Source: Sipunculus nudus
Lineage: Eukaryota > Annelida > Sipuncula > Golfingiida > Sipunculidae
Length of the DNA stretch: 64,000 bases
NCBI GenBank assembly: GCA_026874595.1
Contig: CM049307.1
Coordinates: forward strand, 22,917,079 to 22,981,078
Direction: 5' to 3'
How positions within the stretch are numbered: position 1 is the stretch's first letter; every line of letters starts with the position of its first letter. The notes beneath the pieces are model-generated. The model saw only the letters and a list, made by a program, of their open reading frames with translations. It searched no databases and had not been told where the DNA came from. A program made the translations under genes and the position numbers. This document shows positions 25,201-61,131 of the stretch, piece after piece.

Positions 25201-25376
25201 GTATGCCGAAATTCAGATTCGTAGGTCCAACGGTGTCGAAACGTGCCAGTCTTACGGACGGACATCCAGACGGACAGACAGACAGACGGACGGATGGACG
25301 GACGGACAGACAGACGGACGGACGGCGGACAATGGACCATGACTATAGCTCAGATGACTTATAGTCAGCTGAGCTA
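22202..25376 (+). mobile_element. Hairpin-ended repeat element, TCAGCTGAGC family, copy A
   Basis: The 5' end is aacaagggacccatgggtca, then cggcgctcagctga. Near the 3' end are a GGACAGAC microsatellite (about 25255-25325), 'caatggaccat', and a near-perfect hairpin at 25346-25376 (TAGCTCAGATGACT-tat-AGTCAGCTGAGCTA). The GCTCAGCTGA near the 5' end is the inverted complement of TCAGCTGAGC in the hairpin. Two long diverged tandem units (about 24001-24640 and 24655-25200) lie inside. The copy at 39983-41640 has the same two ends in opposite orientation. The first part (about 22240-24000) is not clearly part of the family and may include other DNA. Confidence 0.7.
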
Positions 25377-25595
25377 AAAATCAAAACTAGGCATTACAAG
25401 GAATACAGTAATTAAAGAAACTGTTGACGAAATCAACCCTGCAAGAAAATTTGAAATACCAATGCTTATATCATTAACATTTTAAATACTCATGGATTTC
25501 ACACAATTTTAAGAGTACAAGGAACAAAGGAACAGTATATATATTGATATTTAGTTTACATCTTCCTATACTTTATAAACCTAAGCTAAATAAGA

Positions 25596-27548
25596 AACTA
25601 GAATACGGGTAGTCGACAAGCGACTACGTGTATCCGCCAAAATCAGAGAAGGACTGGTGAAGTAAGGCATGGATTGAGTGGCAAGGGAATATAGAGTTAC
25701 ATGTGTTAAATATTAGAATGGATCTCTGCCACATAAACATGATTGTAGGTGGCGCCACCTGTTATTTGAAACTATCCAAGATATATACACAAGCAAAATT
25801 TGATGTGGAAAAGTCAAACCACTGTAGATATACGAGTGATTTTGTCCCACAGCAGACAAACAGATGGACGCTGTGCAAAAATGGCTGCAGGTTGCGCCAC
25901 CATTTTTGTGTATGTTTTAAAGCTATCCAAGGGCTTCATTTGTGTAAAAAAATTTTCCTGATTGGTTGAATGAGTCCGGAGATATAAGCATGGATGTCTA
26001 CAGCATGAATGTGAATGTAGGTGGCACCACCTGTCATAAAATCAAGAAAGCTATGCGGGATGTATAAGCATGCTGAATTGCAGGGAATTTGGTCAAACCA
26101 CTGCAGGGATATGAGTGATTTTAACCAAAGGCAGACAAACAGATGGATGCTGTGTAAAAATGGCTGCAGGTGACGCCACCATTTTTGTGAATGTTATAAA
26201 GCTATCCAAGGGCTACATTTGTGTAATTTTTTTTTCCTGATTGGTCAAACGGTTCCCGAGATATGAGCTTGGATGTCTGCAGCGTTAACGTGAATGTAGG
26301 TGGCGCCACCTGTCATAAAATCGAGAAAGCTATCTAGGATGTATACGCATGCCGAATTTTAGGTGAATTAGTCAAACCACTGCAGAGATATGAGTGATTT
26401 TAACCCCAGGCAGATGAACAGATGGACACTGCAAACATGGTTGCAGGTGGCGCTGCCTTTTGTTGTGTATGTTATAAAGCTATCCCAGGGCTACATTTGT
26501 GTAAAATTTTTTTCCGGATCGGTCAACCGGTTCCAGAGATATATGGGTTTATGTGTGGAGCGTTAACGTAAATGTAGGTGGCGCCACCTGTCATAAAATC
26601 GAGAAAGCTATCTAGGATGTATACGCATGCCGATTTTTAGGTGGATTAGTCAAACCACTGCAGAGATATGAGTGATTTTAACCCCAGGCAGATGAACAAA
26701 TGGACACTGTGCAAACATGGTTGCAGGTGGCGCAAACTTTTGTTGTGTATGTTATTAAGCATTCCCAGGGCTACATTTGTGTAAAAAATTTTTCCGGATC
26801 GGTCAAACGGTTCCCGAGTTATAAGGGTTTATGTGTGGAGCGTTAACGTGAATGTAGGTGGCGCCACCTGTCATAAAATCGAGAAAGCTATCTAGGATGT
26901 ATACACATGCCGAATTTTATGTGAATTAGTCAAACCACTGCAGAGATATGAGTGATTTTAACCCCAGGCAGATGAACAGATGGACACTGTGCAAACATGG
27001 TTGCAGGTGGCGCCACCTTTTGTTGTGTATGTTATAAAGCTATCCCAGGGCTACATTTGTGTAAAATATTTTTCCGGATCGGTCAATCGGTTCCCGAGAT
27101 ATATGGGTTTATGTGTGGAGCGTTAACGTGAATGTAGGTGGCGCCACCTGTCATAAAATCGAGAAAGCTATCTAGGATGTATACGCATGCCGAATTTTAG
27201 GTGAATTAGTCAAACCACTACAGAGATATGAGTGATTTTAACCCCAGGCAGATGAACAGATGGACACTGTGCAAAAATGGTTGCAGGTGGCGCCACCTTT
27301 TGTTGTGTATGTTATAAAGCTATCCCAGGGCTACATTTGTGTAAAAATTTTTTCCGGATCGGTCAAACGGTTCCCGAGATATATGGGTTTATGTGTGGAA
27401 ACAGACGCACAAACGGACGCTGGGCAGAGACGAAAGGTCAGAGGTCAAGGTCACTTGGTTAGGCACCAGTTCACATGTGACCCGATAATTTGTGTAAGTT
27501 TCGGAAAAATCTGTCCAGTAGTCTCAGAGGAGTTCTCCGGAAACGAAC

Positions 27549-27579
<31 letters not shown>

Positions 27580-27631
27580 AACCCGGTCAAAAACATAGTA
27601 TCCGCAAAACTTCGTTTTGGCGGATACAATT
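25596..27631 (+). mobile_element. Tandem-cored, hairpin-ended element, family 2, copy A
   Basis: It starts AACTAGAATACGG, then a 5' hairpin GTAGTCG-acaag-CGACTAC (about 25610-25628) and the block GTATCCGCCAAAA. It ends with a pure GGC-triplet run (about 27550-27580), 'acccggtcaaaaacata', and a 3' hairpin GTATCCGCAAAAC-ttc-GTTTTGGCGGATAC (about 27599-27626). Between these is an array of 277-283-base dimers. The same element is present inverted at 58137-59587. The layout matches the family-1 element at 16245-19576 part by part. Confidence 0.8.
25740..27400 (+). repeat. Array of dimeric units built on the palindrome GGTGGCGCCACC
   Basis: About six dimers occur, with first-half starts near 25748, 26020, 26297, 26576, 26857 and 27139. 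Each dimer has two diverged monomers that both begin with the 12-base perfect palindrome GGTGGCGCCACC (sometimes mutated). Both then run through 'aaagctat', a 'tacat/tatac' block, '(g)gtcaaac' and '(g)agatat'. The halves are recognisably homologous to each other, so the array arose by duplicating a dimer. The last four dimers are nearly identical, suggesting recent expansion or homogenisation. Confidence 0.85.
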
Positions 27632-28618
27632 ATAGGACACAAATATGATTACTTTTACAGGGAGGAAAGAGTCGGGAGGAAACTTTCATGAGAAGCAAAC
27701 AAATGATGTAATACAAAACTCTCTGACCAGTCAAATTAAATTTTAAATGCATTTATTACTGTTCCAATAACAGCAATATATATGGATTTGAATGGCCTTG
27801 CAATTTGAACATCAGCAGCAATTAAAGCCGCTAACCTTATAGAAATGACCTCTCAAACAATGTACAAAAATATATTAAGCACCATTACCCCCATCTCACC
27901 GGTCCCTTCACATATTTTACAAAAATAAAGTACTAATTTAATCCGTTCCCATCCACCCTTAATATAGCAGTCACATGATAAACATTATTTCACACTTAAT
28001 ATAACAAATGTTAAAAAAATGCACAACTTAACAAACAATTGGAATAAATCTTTTAAAGGAATTTGAATAAACGGCAAACATCTGGAAAAATTTAGATAGT
28101 AATGGCACAGAGAATTCTCAGATGTCTATACATGAACAAAATATTTTGAAAAGTTATGTTTTTGACTTATCATCTGAGAATCCTTTGAACATTTGAGAAT
28201 ATTAAGAATGCTACAAAAAATTTCCATATGTCCAAACCATTATTTATGAACAAATTTGCAAAAGAATATTGATGCTGTTGACACCTTGGTGAAACTTAGG
28301 CAGTCATGGTTCAGAGATAAGCCTCAGGTGTCCCCCTACACAAAATTACATTTGAGTAAAGCCCTGCAACTGAATTTTGAACAATTTTCACGGATGAAAA
28401 TAAAACAATCTTGAAAATACAAATTTGCCAATTAAATGAAATGTTCATGAAATGAAGTATTGATCAATAATCACCACAGCATTCCCCCTGGTTATGATCA
28501 GAAGGCAAATTCAAAAAAGGTATTAATGTGCAGAACAGCAGCTTATATATGATATTCCACAAGTGTTTAAGTGATAATCTTCCTTGGTAACTCTGATGTA
28601 AATTTTCTCCAGGCATGT
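27632..28618 (-). other. LDAF1 3' UTR region
   Basis: This is the sequence downstream of the LDAF1 stop codon on the minus strand. It is AT-rich and non-coding. An AATAAA on the minus strand (plus-strand tttatt at 27752-27757) is a candidate polyadenylation signal, giving a 3' UTR of about 0.85 kb that would end just short of the transposable element at 27631. No transcript evidence is available. Confidence 0.4.
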
Positions 28619-28860
28619 TCACTCTTTTCCCAGCTCCTTTTTCGCCTCAGCCATGACATACTCGCTGTCATCAGTGCTCATGGACTGCTGCAGGAGGGAA
28701 ATCTTCATTGGGATTTTATCTTTAACAAACCCGAGGATCTTTGCTCCCACAGTCACACTGACCCAGGTACCAAGGATTACTGTACACAGTCCCACTGACA
28801 GGCCACCGACGACCAGGAGAGAGAAACTGAGAACCACCAGGCCCAGAGTCAACATGAAGC
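28619..28860 (-). CDS. LDAF1: LDAF1 last coding exon
   Basis: On the minus strand, acceptor 'aatttcag' precedes the exon at 28860, which reads GC TTC ATG and completes a glycine codon with the previous exon. It encodes the second hydrophobic segment and the polar C-terminus ending in 'KKELGKE' and a TGA at 28621-28619. Confidence 0.8.
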
Positions 28861-30893
28861 CTGAAATTATGAAAGATAAAAACTAATTCTATGCAAGATA
28901 AAATGGATGCCCATAGGTAAAATGTGATCATTTGCAATTTTTATACAACATGATTAACAACAGATCTTATACTAAATTATAAAAACATTACAATAAAGAT
29001 GTTACAAGAGTATTTTAAGGCAAAATAAATCTAGCTCAAACAACCAGCTGGCTTCATTACTGTTTATGTGATTGAAACAACCTATACAGACACATTATAG
29101 CTGCTAAATTAAACACCCATAATGAAACAGGCAAGGAAAAATCTCTCATTTGACAGTATCAGAGGGTAAAAAGGGATAAGAGTTTATGACTAAGATACAA
29201 TCCACATGAACACCTTCCATGTCTGCAGCACAGATCAATGACAATACATTCAGGTACTGTAAAATCATACACATGTAACATTACCAAGACAAATTGATTC
29301 CAAACCAGATGTTGGGAGGCTGGCAGAAGTGCTGCACAATCTTTGAAATATTAGCAAATATCTAGGAAGATCTGTCTAGGAAAGGAATTTCGAGCATTTA
29401 CTTTAGGCAGCGAATAGGGGAAGAGTGACACTAAAAATGCAGCTCTCTTAAAACATATCGAAGGACTACTCAAACGACATTTAAGATCACACAATTGTAC
29501 TTCATTGGATACAATGGATAACACAGTACAAGGATTATGTATAAATTTATGGATCTAATTTAATAACCATGCTGTGATTAAGGTATCATTTTCGTCAGAA
29601 ACATATTTAAAATCAATCCCTAAGGTGTGGTTATGTTAATATCAGACCCCATTAAGTATACAGTTTAACCAGGGTACAGTGATCTTTCTGATGGTACACA
29701 CATTTCTTAACTTCACTCATATTCACATGATACTGTAACATTATAAAATATTTTAAAATTTTAAAAGGTATACTATTTAAAGCACTCAGAAATAAGTCAC
29801 TTTTCTGAAACATTTTCCTCTATTGTGTGTCTTGTTGAAAATGAATTTTTAATTTTTTATTTAATCAAAATTAAATTCCATTTTTAGGGTGGATAGAAAC
29901 ATGAAAGAGGAAAAAGAAAAAAATCAGATATTGTTATGTAGTGATATATTAGTCAAGAAAAAAGTGGCTTTCTGTTACTGATTGTTTAAAATTGTGTACC
30001 TTTAATAAAAATTATTTTCTTTTAATTGTTTCAAAATCTTTTCATGTGAAAAGAAATTAAAAGTTCAATGATATGTATACCATCAGATGGATCATTGTAC
30101 CAGGTATAAAATAATGTACACTTTATGGGGTCTTATATGAATTTAAAGCAACTTTTGGATTGATTTATATATAGGTCTTTGACAATAATGATACCTTAAA
30201 TTCAGCCCTCAACCAATTATCACAGCATGATGCATCAAGTAATGGCACAATGTCTACCACCTGGCAGACCACAGCTTCCCTGTTAGGTTCTTACAGATGC
30301 TTCAGACAATTAACTCAGTAGATGGTAAATGATATTGCAGTCAGGTGTTTTATTATTAGTCATAGGTATACAAAGTATTACACTGGTTAAATAAACATTA
30401 ATGATGGCCCACAGCTAAGGTTGTCAGGTTAAAAATCAGTAAATGTATAATTTAATTTATTAATATTTTAGACTGCACCCTGATATTCAGCATATACATT
30501 TATGCATCTACTCAGTTCAGGCACTGGAAGTTGAACAAAAACAATTACCACAGCTTGGCTATTTAAATATTTTCATGAACTATATAAAACACACCACTTC
30601 CATGGTCAAATAATAAATTCCAAAATGATGTAGAAATTTTTACCTTCAATTATGAGGAGGGCCATGATGGTTGTGAGTAGACTGCCAACAGTGAAGGCCA
30701 CAAAACAGGTGACTGGAAGGGAGACCAGTGACAACGTGCAGGCAATCATGGTGGCTGCCAGGGGGTGCTCCTGGGCCAGCTGCTTTATGTGGGTCCATTT
30801 GTCCAGAAGCTTGAACCGCTCATCCATTTGCTTCCACAGCTCATGCAGCCTCGTGACAGCATTCTCTTTGCAACTGTGGGTTGTTGCTGCCAT
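28619..30893 (-). CDS. LDAF1: Promethin / lipid droplet assembly factor 1 (TMEM159 family)
   Basis: Two minus-strand exons join in frame: 30893-30644 (83 codons plus 1 nt) and 28860-28619. They give 163 aa against about 161 in human LDAF1. The intron has GT/AG borders (ATTGAAG|gtaaaa and tttcag|GC). An N-terminal soluble stretch (about residues 1-40) is followed by two long hydrophobic segments (about 45-83 and 84-130) that meet at the 'IIEG' splice point, as in promethin's membrane hairpins. 'EHPLAAT' aligns with 'SHPFLAF' of the human protein. A polar, charged tail ends the protein. In animals LDAF1 forms a complex with seipin in the ER membrane and marks sites of lipid droplet formation. 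Identification rests on remembered family sequence; the other possibility is an unrelated small membrane protein. Confidence 0.8.
28861..30643 (-). other. LDAF1 coding intron
   Basis: A 1.78-kb AT-rich intron with GT/AG ends in phase 1. No clear repeat or nested gene was seen. Confidence 0.6.
30644..30893 (-). CDS. LDAF1: LDAF1 first coding exon
   Basis: The ATG at 30893-30891 starts 'MAATTHS', and the exon ends 'LLIIEG' with donor gtaaaa at 30643. Only 18 bases upstream of the ATG there is a good acceptor on the minus strand (acatttcag, exon side from 30911). This exon therefore probably follows a 5' UTR intron rather than a promoter. Confidence 0.8.
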
Positions 30894-30974
30894 TTTGTGC
30901 TTTAAAAATTTCTGAAATGTGTAACACAGGTAGGTTATAAAATGGGTATAAATACATCACAGATAGGGTACATG

Positions 30975-31179
30975 TGTTACAGATGTCCGTGTGCAGGGAT
31001 GTTCCATGTGTTGTTGACATTTGGTTTGTGTAGCACGCACAGCTCGTTGCCATAACAGCATCGCCTGGCTGAGCCAGGCCGGCCCACAAGTGAACAATGA
31101 TATGTAGAGAAACAGCCATGTTGTTCTAGATGTTTCCTGTAACGCTTGTGTACTGTGTATCATGTTAGGTTCCGTAACA
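30975..31179 (+). repeat. 5' LTR of the Gmr1-like element
   Basis: It begins TGTTACAG and ends GGTTCCGTAACA. Its last 103 bases (31077-31179) match 34621-34723 with about 16 differences counted by eye, suggesting an old insertion. Confidence 0.75.
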
Positions 31180-31185
31180 TAAAAT

Positions 31186-31203
31186 TGGGGGCTCGTCCGG
31201 GAT
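31186..31203 (+). promoter_or_regulatory. Primer-binding site, tRNA-Pro type
   Basis: TGGGGGCTCGTCCGGGAT lies six bases after the 5' LTR. It matches the 18-base proline-tRNA primer-binding site known from murine leukaemia virus. It would anneal to the 3' end of tRNA-Pro to prime minus-strand DNA synthesis. Confidence 0.85.
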
Positions 31204-31314
31204 GCTTAAAAGTTTTGAAAATTTATTAGGCCTTGACTTAGATTACATTGTTTACATTACATTGTTTACAGGATTTATCTCAGTGGTTTTTTGTTATTGT
31301 TTTAACATCTTTAC

Positions 31315-32280
31315 ATGGCAGATTTCAAACCTGAGACATTTGTTGACGATCCTGACCCTGATCAACTTGAACAGTTGACAAAAGAACAGTTGTTGCATTT
31401 GGGACAACACTTACATCTAAGTGTGAAAAAAAGTTTTGAGAAAGCCTGAAATCATAGCTTAAATCATGCAAGGTCTAGTTAGCAAAGGTTTAATTGAAGA
31501 GAGTGAAGTGGAAACATAAAAAAAGACAGCCTTGCTATGCAATTAGAATTTAAAAAGTTGGAAATGCAACATGAGCTAGCATTAAAAGAGAGGGAAGAAC
31601 ATGAAAGGTTAGAAAGAGAGACTAGAACAAGAAAAAGAAATTAAGTTAAAACAACTGGAGTTAGAAAGAATTAAACTAGAACATAGTCTACATGCTGCCA
31701 ACATGCTGCCACAACTCACAGTTTTGATGTTGCTAAACACATTAGACTTGTCCCACCTTTTCAAGAAAGAGGGTTGATAAATATTTTTACACTCTGAGAA
31801 AGTAGCTGAAAATTTAAAATGGCCTAAGGAAAATTGGACTATGCTATTACAAAGTGTATTGACTGGCAAGGCCAGAGAAATTTATACAGAGCTTTCAGTA
31901 GAAGCTGCTGCTGACTATGACTTGGTTAAACAGTTAATATTAAAAGGTTATGGGTTAGTTTGGGAGGCTTACCGCCAGAAATTCAGAAATTGGGAAAAGC
32001 ACAAAGAACAGACCTACATCAAATTTGCTAGGATAAAAGAGCAGTTGTTTGATCTCTGGTGTAGTTCTAAAAATGTAATGAAATATTATGGCAATTTGTG
32101 CCAGTTGATTTTGCTTGAAGAATTTAAGCGCTGCATTAACGCAGAAGCAAAAACTTTTCTTGATTAGAAAAGTCCTGAAACACTTGACATTGCTGCTCAA
32201 TTAGTTGATGATTATTCGTTAACACACAAAATGTCCTTTACTAGCAAATCAAACCAGTCATTCACAAACAAGAATGTAAA
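31315..32280 (+). pseudogene. gag remnant with SCAN-like capsid segment
   Basis: An ATG at 31315 opens a short frame (MADFKPETF...) that stops after about 40 codons; the region continues with stops and frameshifts. The open stretch 31841-32167 encodes a segment with 'LTGKAREIYTEL', 'AYRQKFRNWEK' and 'LILLEEFKRCI'. This is the pattern of the SCAN domain, which is known to derive from the capsid of Gmr1-like retrotransposons. No zinc-knuckle motif follows. Confidence 0.75.
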
Positions 32281-32479
32281 TCAGTATGGTCAAAAGAAGT
32301 TTAAAGCGTAGTCACTTAGTACTAGTAGTCCTGATTGCTGAACAAAGTCCATTGCTACACCTCAGTCCATGTCCATTGTGTCTAAGTCCTATAAAGACCA
32401 GTCATTTGCAAAGAAAATCTGGTCCAGATAATAACACTCTGGGAGTCACTAGTGACTTGTCTAATGACTCGCCCAAACA

Positions 32480-33745
32480 GGATGCAGCATTTTCAAGGTC
32501 AGAACTTATTGAGGAACAGCATAAGGACCCTGATATTTCATGTTTGTTTCCCAGGGCAGTTTCTAAAGATGAACTGTCACAGAACCCAGTTTGTTTCTAT
32601 GTTAAAAATGTGTGCTTATGCGTAAATGGTGACCACCTGATGTATGCGCTGAGGATGAGTGGGCCATCAAACATCAAATAGTAATGCCCATAAGATATTG
32701 CAATGAAATTCTATGCATGGCACATGAGGCTCCTTTATCTGGCCATTTAGGTATATATAAAACTTATCAGAAAATTAGTACACACTTCTATTTGTCTAAC
32801 CTCAGGAAAGATGTTGTACAAATTGTAAATAATGCCACACATGCCAGATCGTAAGCAAGCCCAATCAGAATCCTCCTGAAGCCCCACTTAGGCCTATTCC
32901 TGCTTTCAAGGAACCAATTAGTAGGATTATTGTTGATTGTGTTGGACCACTGCCCAAAACAAAATCTGGACATGAATACTTGCTGACAATTTTGTGCACA
33001 TCTACCAGGTTCCCTGGGGCAATACATAGTGCAAAATTAATGCCAAAAGTGTTGTCAAGGCTCTGACCAAGTTTTTTACAACTTTTGAATTATCAAAATC
33101 TGTCCACTCTGACCAAGGGTCTAATTTTATGTCTGGCTTATTCCAGCAAGTTATGCTTGAGCTAGGTATAAAACAGTACAGCTCTTTGCCATACCATCCT
33201 GAAAGTCAGGGTGCCCTCGAGCGTTTTCATCAGACATTAAAAAACATGATTAGGACCTATTGCTATGACACACAGACAGACTGAGATGAAGGAATCCACC
33301 TGTTGTTGTTTGCTGTCAGAGAATCCTTTCAAGAGCCCTAGGGTTTCAGTCCCTTTGAACATGTTTTCGGACACTCAGTTCACAGTTTCTTAAAACTGCC
33401 TTAAGAAATACTCTTGTGTGAAAATCCTGACTCTCTTAGTTTCTTGCGGTATTCTCAGACTTTCGCACTAAACTACACAATGCTTGCGAGACTGCAAAGT
33501 CAAATCTAAAATCTGCACAAAGTAAAATGAAAACAAAGTATGACAAACACACTGTAAGCAGGACGTTTGAACCTGGTGAAAAGGTCCTTGCCTTACTTCC
33601 CATCCCTGGCAGACCTCTGCAAGCTAGGTATTTTGGTCCTTACATTGTTGACAAGAAAGTCAGTGATTTAAATTACATACTGTTGACACCAGATAGACGT
33701 AAGAAGAAACAACTGTGCCATGTTAACATGTTGAAACCATATTAG
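32480..33745 (+). pseudogene. Integrase remnant (upstream of RT)
   Basis: Pieces in shifting frames show, in order: an N-terminal zinc-binding region ('AHEAPLSGHLG' near 32725-32755, then 'CHTC' near 32832); catalytic-core fragments 'DCVGPLPKTKSG' (near 32936), 'HSDQGSNF' (near 33105) and 'HPESQGALERFHQ' (near 33195-33235), covering the D,D,E positions; and a C-terminal GPY/F module, open at 33527-33745 ('ARYFGPYIV'). Several stop codons and frame changes break it. Confidence 0.85.
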
Positions 33746-33860
33746 GACAGAAATAGCACATCAGATGTTGTACAAAATGTTACTGCTGTTAATTGTGTAA
33801 AAACTGACCCTGACCCAGTTAAAGTACATACCGATTTTAAGGGTGATGTAGACATTCAGT

Positions 33861-34620
33861 GTGGAACAGTACCACACAAAAAACTCAGATGTGCTTAACA
33901 ACCTGGATGCCAAACTGTCACACCTTACCACACAACAACAACAAGACCTCAAGAACCTGCTGCGGAATTATGAACATTTGTTTAGTGATATACCAATGCG
34001 AACTAACATATTATGCCATGACGTTTATGTTGGCGAGGCAAGCGCAATCAAGCAACATCCTTATAGACTGAATCCAGAAAAGCAAAAGTATCTACAGATT
34101 GAGATTCAATATTTGTTGAACAATGATTTTATTGAAACCTAGTAACAGTAACTTGTTTTCACCATGTATCTATGTGCACGGATTATCAAAAACTGACCTC
34201 TGTCACCAAAAGACATATGTTCCCGATTCTGAGGATCAATGATTGTATTGATAGAGTTGGTAGCTCCAGATATGTCTCCAAGTTTGACTTGCTAAAAGGA
34301 TTCTTGCAAGTTCCGCTGACAGAATGAGTGAAAGAAGTGTCCGCATTTGTGATGCTGAAAGGACTGTACCAGTATAAAGTATGCCGTTTGGCTAGAGAAC
34401 TCGCCAGCCACGTTCCAGCGCCTCATCCATATGGTTGTCAAGGACATTCAGGGCTGCGACACATATATTGATGACCTTATCTTGTACAGCGACACCTGGG
34501 AGAAACACCTGCAAATTCTTCACGACCTCTTAGAAAGACTCAGTGAAACATGTCTGACCATCAACTTGGTGAAATCTTTGAGATTTTTCATGCACAAGAA
34601 ACATTTTTGGGGCATATTTG
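33861..34620 (+). pseudogene. Reverse transcriptase remnant
   Basis: It starts with the typical linker ('HPYRLNPEK', 'NDFIET') at 33861-34142. It continues out of frame with 'CTDYQKL', 'SKFDLLKGF' and the catalytic 'YIDD' at 34464-34475 ('TYIDDLILYSD'). It ends at 'LTINLVKS' and a broken segment that meets LTR sequence near 34620. The thumb, RNase H and everything after them are missing. Confidence 0.85.
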
Positions 34621-34723
34621 GGCCGGCCCACGTGTGAACCCTAATATGTAGAGACACAGGGATGATGTTCTAGATGTTTCCTGAAACATGTGTGTTCTGT
34701 GTATCATGTTAGGTTCTGAAACA
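34621..34723 (+). repeat. Truncated 3' LTR
   Basis: It corresponds to the last 103 bases of the 205-bp 5' LTR, starting at GGCCGGCCCAC. The first half is absent because a deletion fused RT sequence to the LTR interior. Confidence 0.75.
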
Positions 34724-34727
34724 CATG

Positions 34728-35245
34728 TTATACACATTTCAGCCCTTTGTAATATTAACTTATTTCCTGATTATACTGTTTGAACAAAAAAAAAGTTAAT
34801 CATATTCCAGCAGCCTGGTTGTCTATCTATATACATAATAATTTTGTTTACAGCCCTTTTTGGTCATTAACCAAAACTACTATAACAAATTAAGAAAACA
34901 AAAACTACCAATCATAATCCCCATGATCCAGTGACCTTCAGTTCTTATGAATTTTAGGTCTTCATAAATAAACCAGGTATAAAAATCTGTAGGATAATTT
35001 CAAACTCACGGCTACATGAAAAATTTAATTAATTATACTTATTATATACTTATTATACCAAATTTACCATTAACAGTAGGCCTAATGTTTTGTAAGGAAT
35101 TATTATTACACTATAGATAAACCCCTCTGTGTCTAAATCATTTGAAGTACATTCACTTCAACCTTTTCACTTATACAGTTACCGATGTTTGTTCATTATA
35201 GTATACTTTATATATTCCGGAGTTTCAATTTTTATTTCAAGTTAC
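34728..35245. other. Remainder of the inferred LDAF1 5' UTR intron
   Basis: AT-rich DNA between the retroelement and the candidate LDAF1 first exon. No feature was recognised. Confidence 0.4.
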
Positions 35246-35709
35246 CTGGGTCCAAGGTTCTTGTGTCGTAAAACTGAATTACTCCTCTCTCTCAGTGTCA
35301 GACTGAAGACCCGCGCCTTATGTGTGCGTGTCCCTCAGTTAACAGTGGGTCCAGGATAGTTGTTCAATTAGTGTGTTACGTAATTGCTCTTCGGCAGAGA
35401 TTAGACGGCTACATGATCACGTGCTCGTCTTTCTCGCTGCTGTCACTTCGTCTTACTTTGGTCAACATCAGTTGTTGTTCCGCGTTTTGACAGCTGTGTA
35501 CCAAAACAGGGACATACCATAAATATTCCTTCAATTTGTCAATAAGGATAAAATCAGATAAGGTCTTTTTTTTGTGTTTTACAGGAAGACATATTTTTTT
35601 AATCATGAACAATATTTAAAATGTATGAGGATATTTAATAAAAATTACTTTATTAGTCGAGCACTTTAAAATAACTTTTTATGTGATTTAGTTCCTTTAT
35701 GGTACCAAC
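35246..35709. promoter_or_regulatory. Candidate bidirectional promoter and LDAF1 5' UTR exon
   Basis: The region is richer in GC and CpG than its surroundings and lies between the divergent LDAF1 (minus) and YARS2 (plus) genes. On the minus strand a strong donor, GGACCCAG|gtaact, sits at 35246/35245. It could pair with the acceptor at 30912 to make a non-coding LDAF1 first exon starting somewhere in 35300-35500. An E-box (ATCACGTG) is at about 35416-35423 and a TTACGTAA-like site near 35378. Transcription starts cannot be placed from sequence alone. Confidence 0.45.

Positions 35710-61131
<25,422 letters not shown>

Larger units (their letters stand above)
30975..34723 (+). mobile_element. 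Degenerate Gmr1-like LTR retrotransposon (gag-IN-RT order)
   Basis: The element is bounded by a 205-bp 5' LTR and a truncated 3' LTR, and flanked by the 4-bp duplication CATG (30971-30974 and 34724-34727). The internal order is primer-binding site, gag with a SCAN-like capsid segment, integrase, then reverse transcriptase. Integrase before RT, although both domains are Ty3/gypsy-like, is the order described for Gmr1-like elements. All coding parts carry stops and frameshifts. No CCHC knuckle, protease motif or RNase H is visible, and RT runs straight into the 3' LTR. The element is dead and sits antisense to LDAF1, apparently in its 5' UTR intron. Confidence 0.8.

Noticed and set aside
25255-25325. 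GGACAGAC-rich stretch considered as a CRISPR-like array
   Set aside because: It is a simple microsatellite with no spacers, in animal DNA, and recurs at the ends of the same repeat family.
27260-27642. 112-aa plus-strand and 63-aa minus-strand ORFs with glycine or proline runs
   Set aside because: They arise from the GGC triplet run and the tandem unit at the 3' end of the hairpin element.
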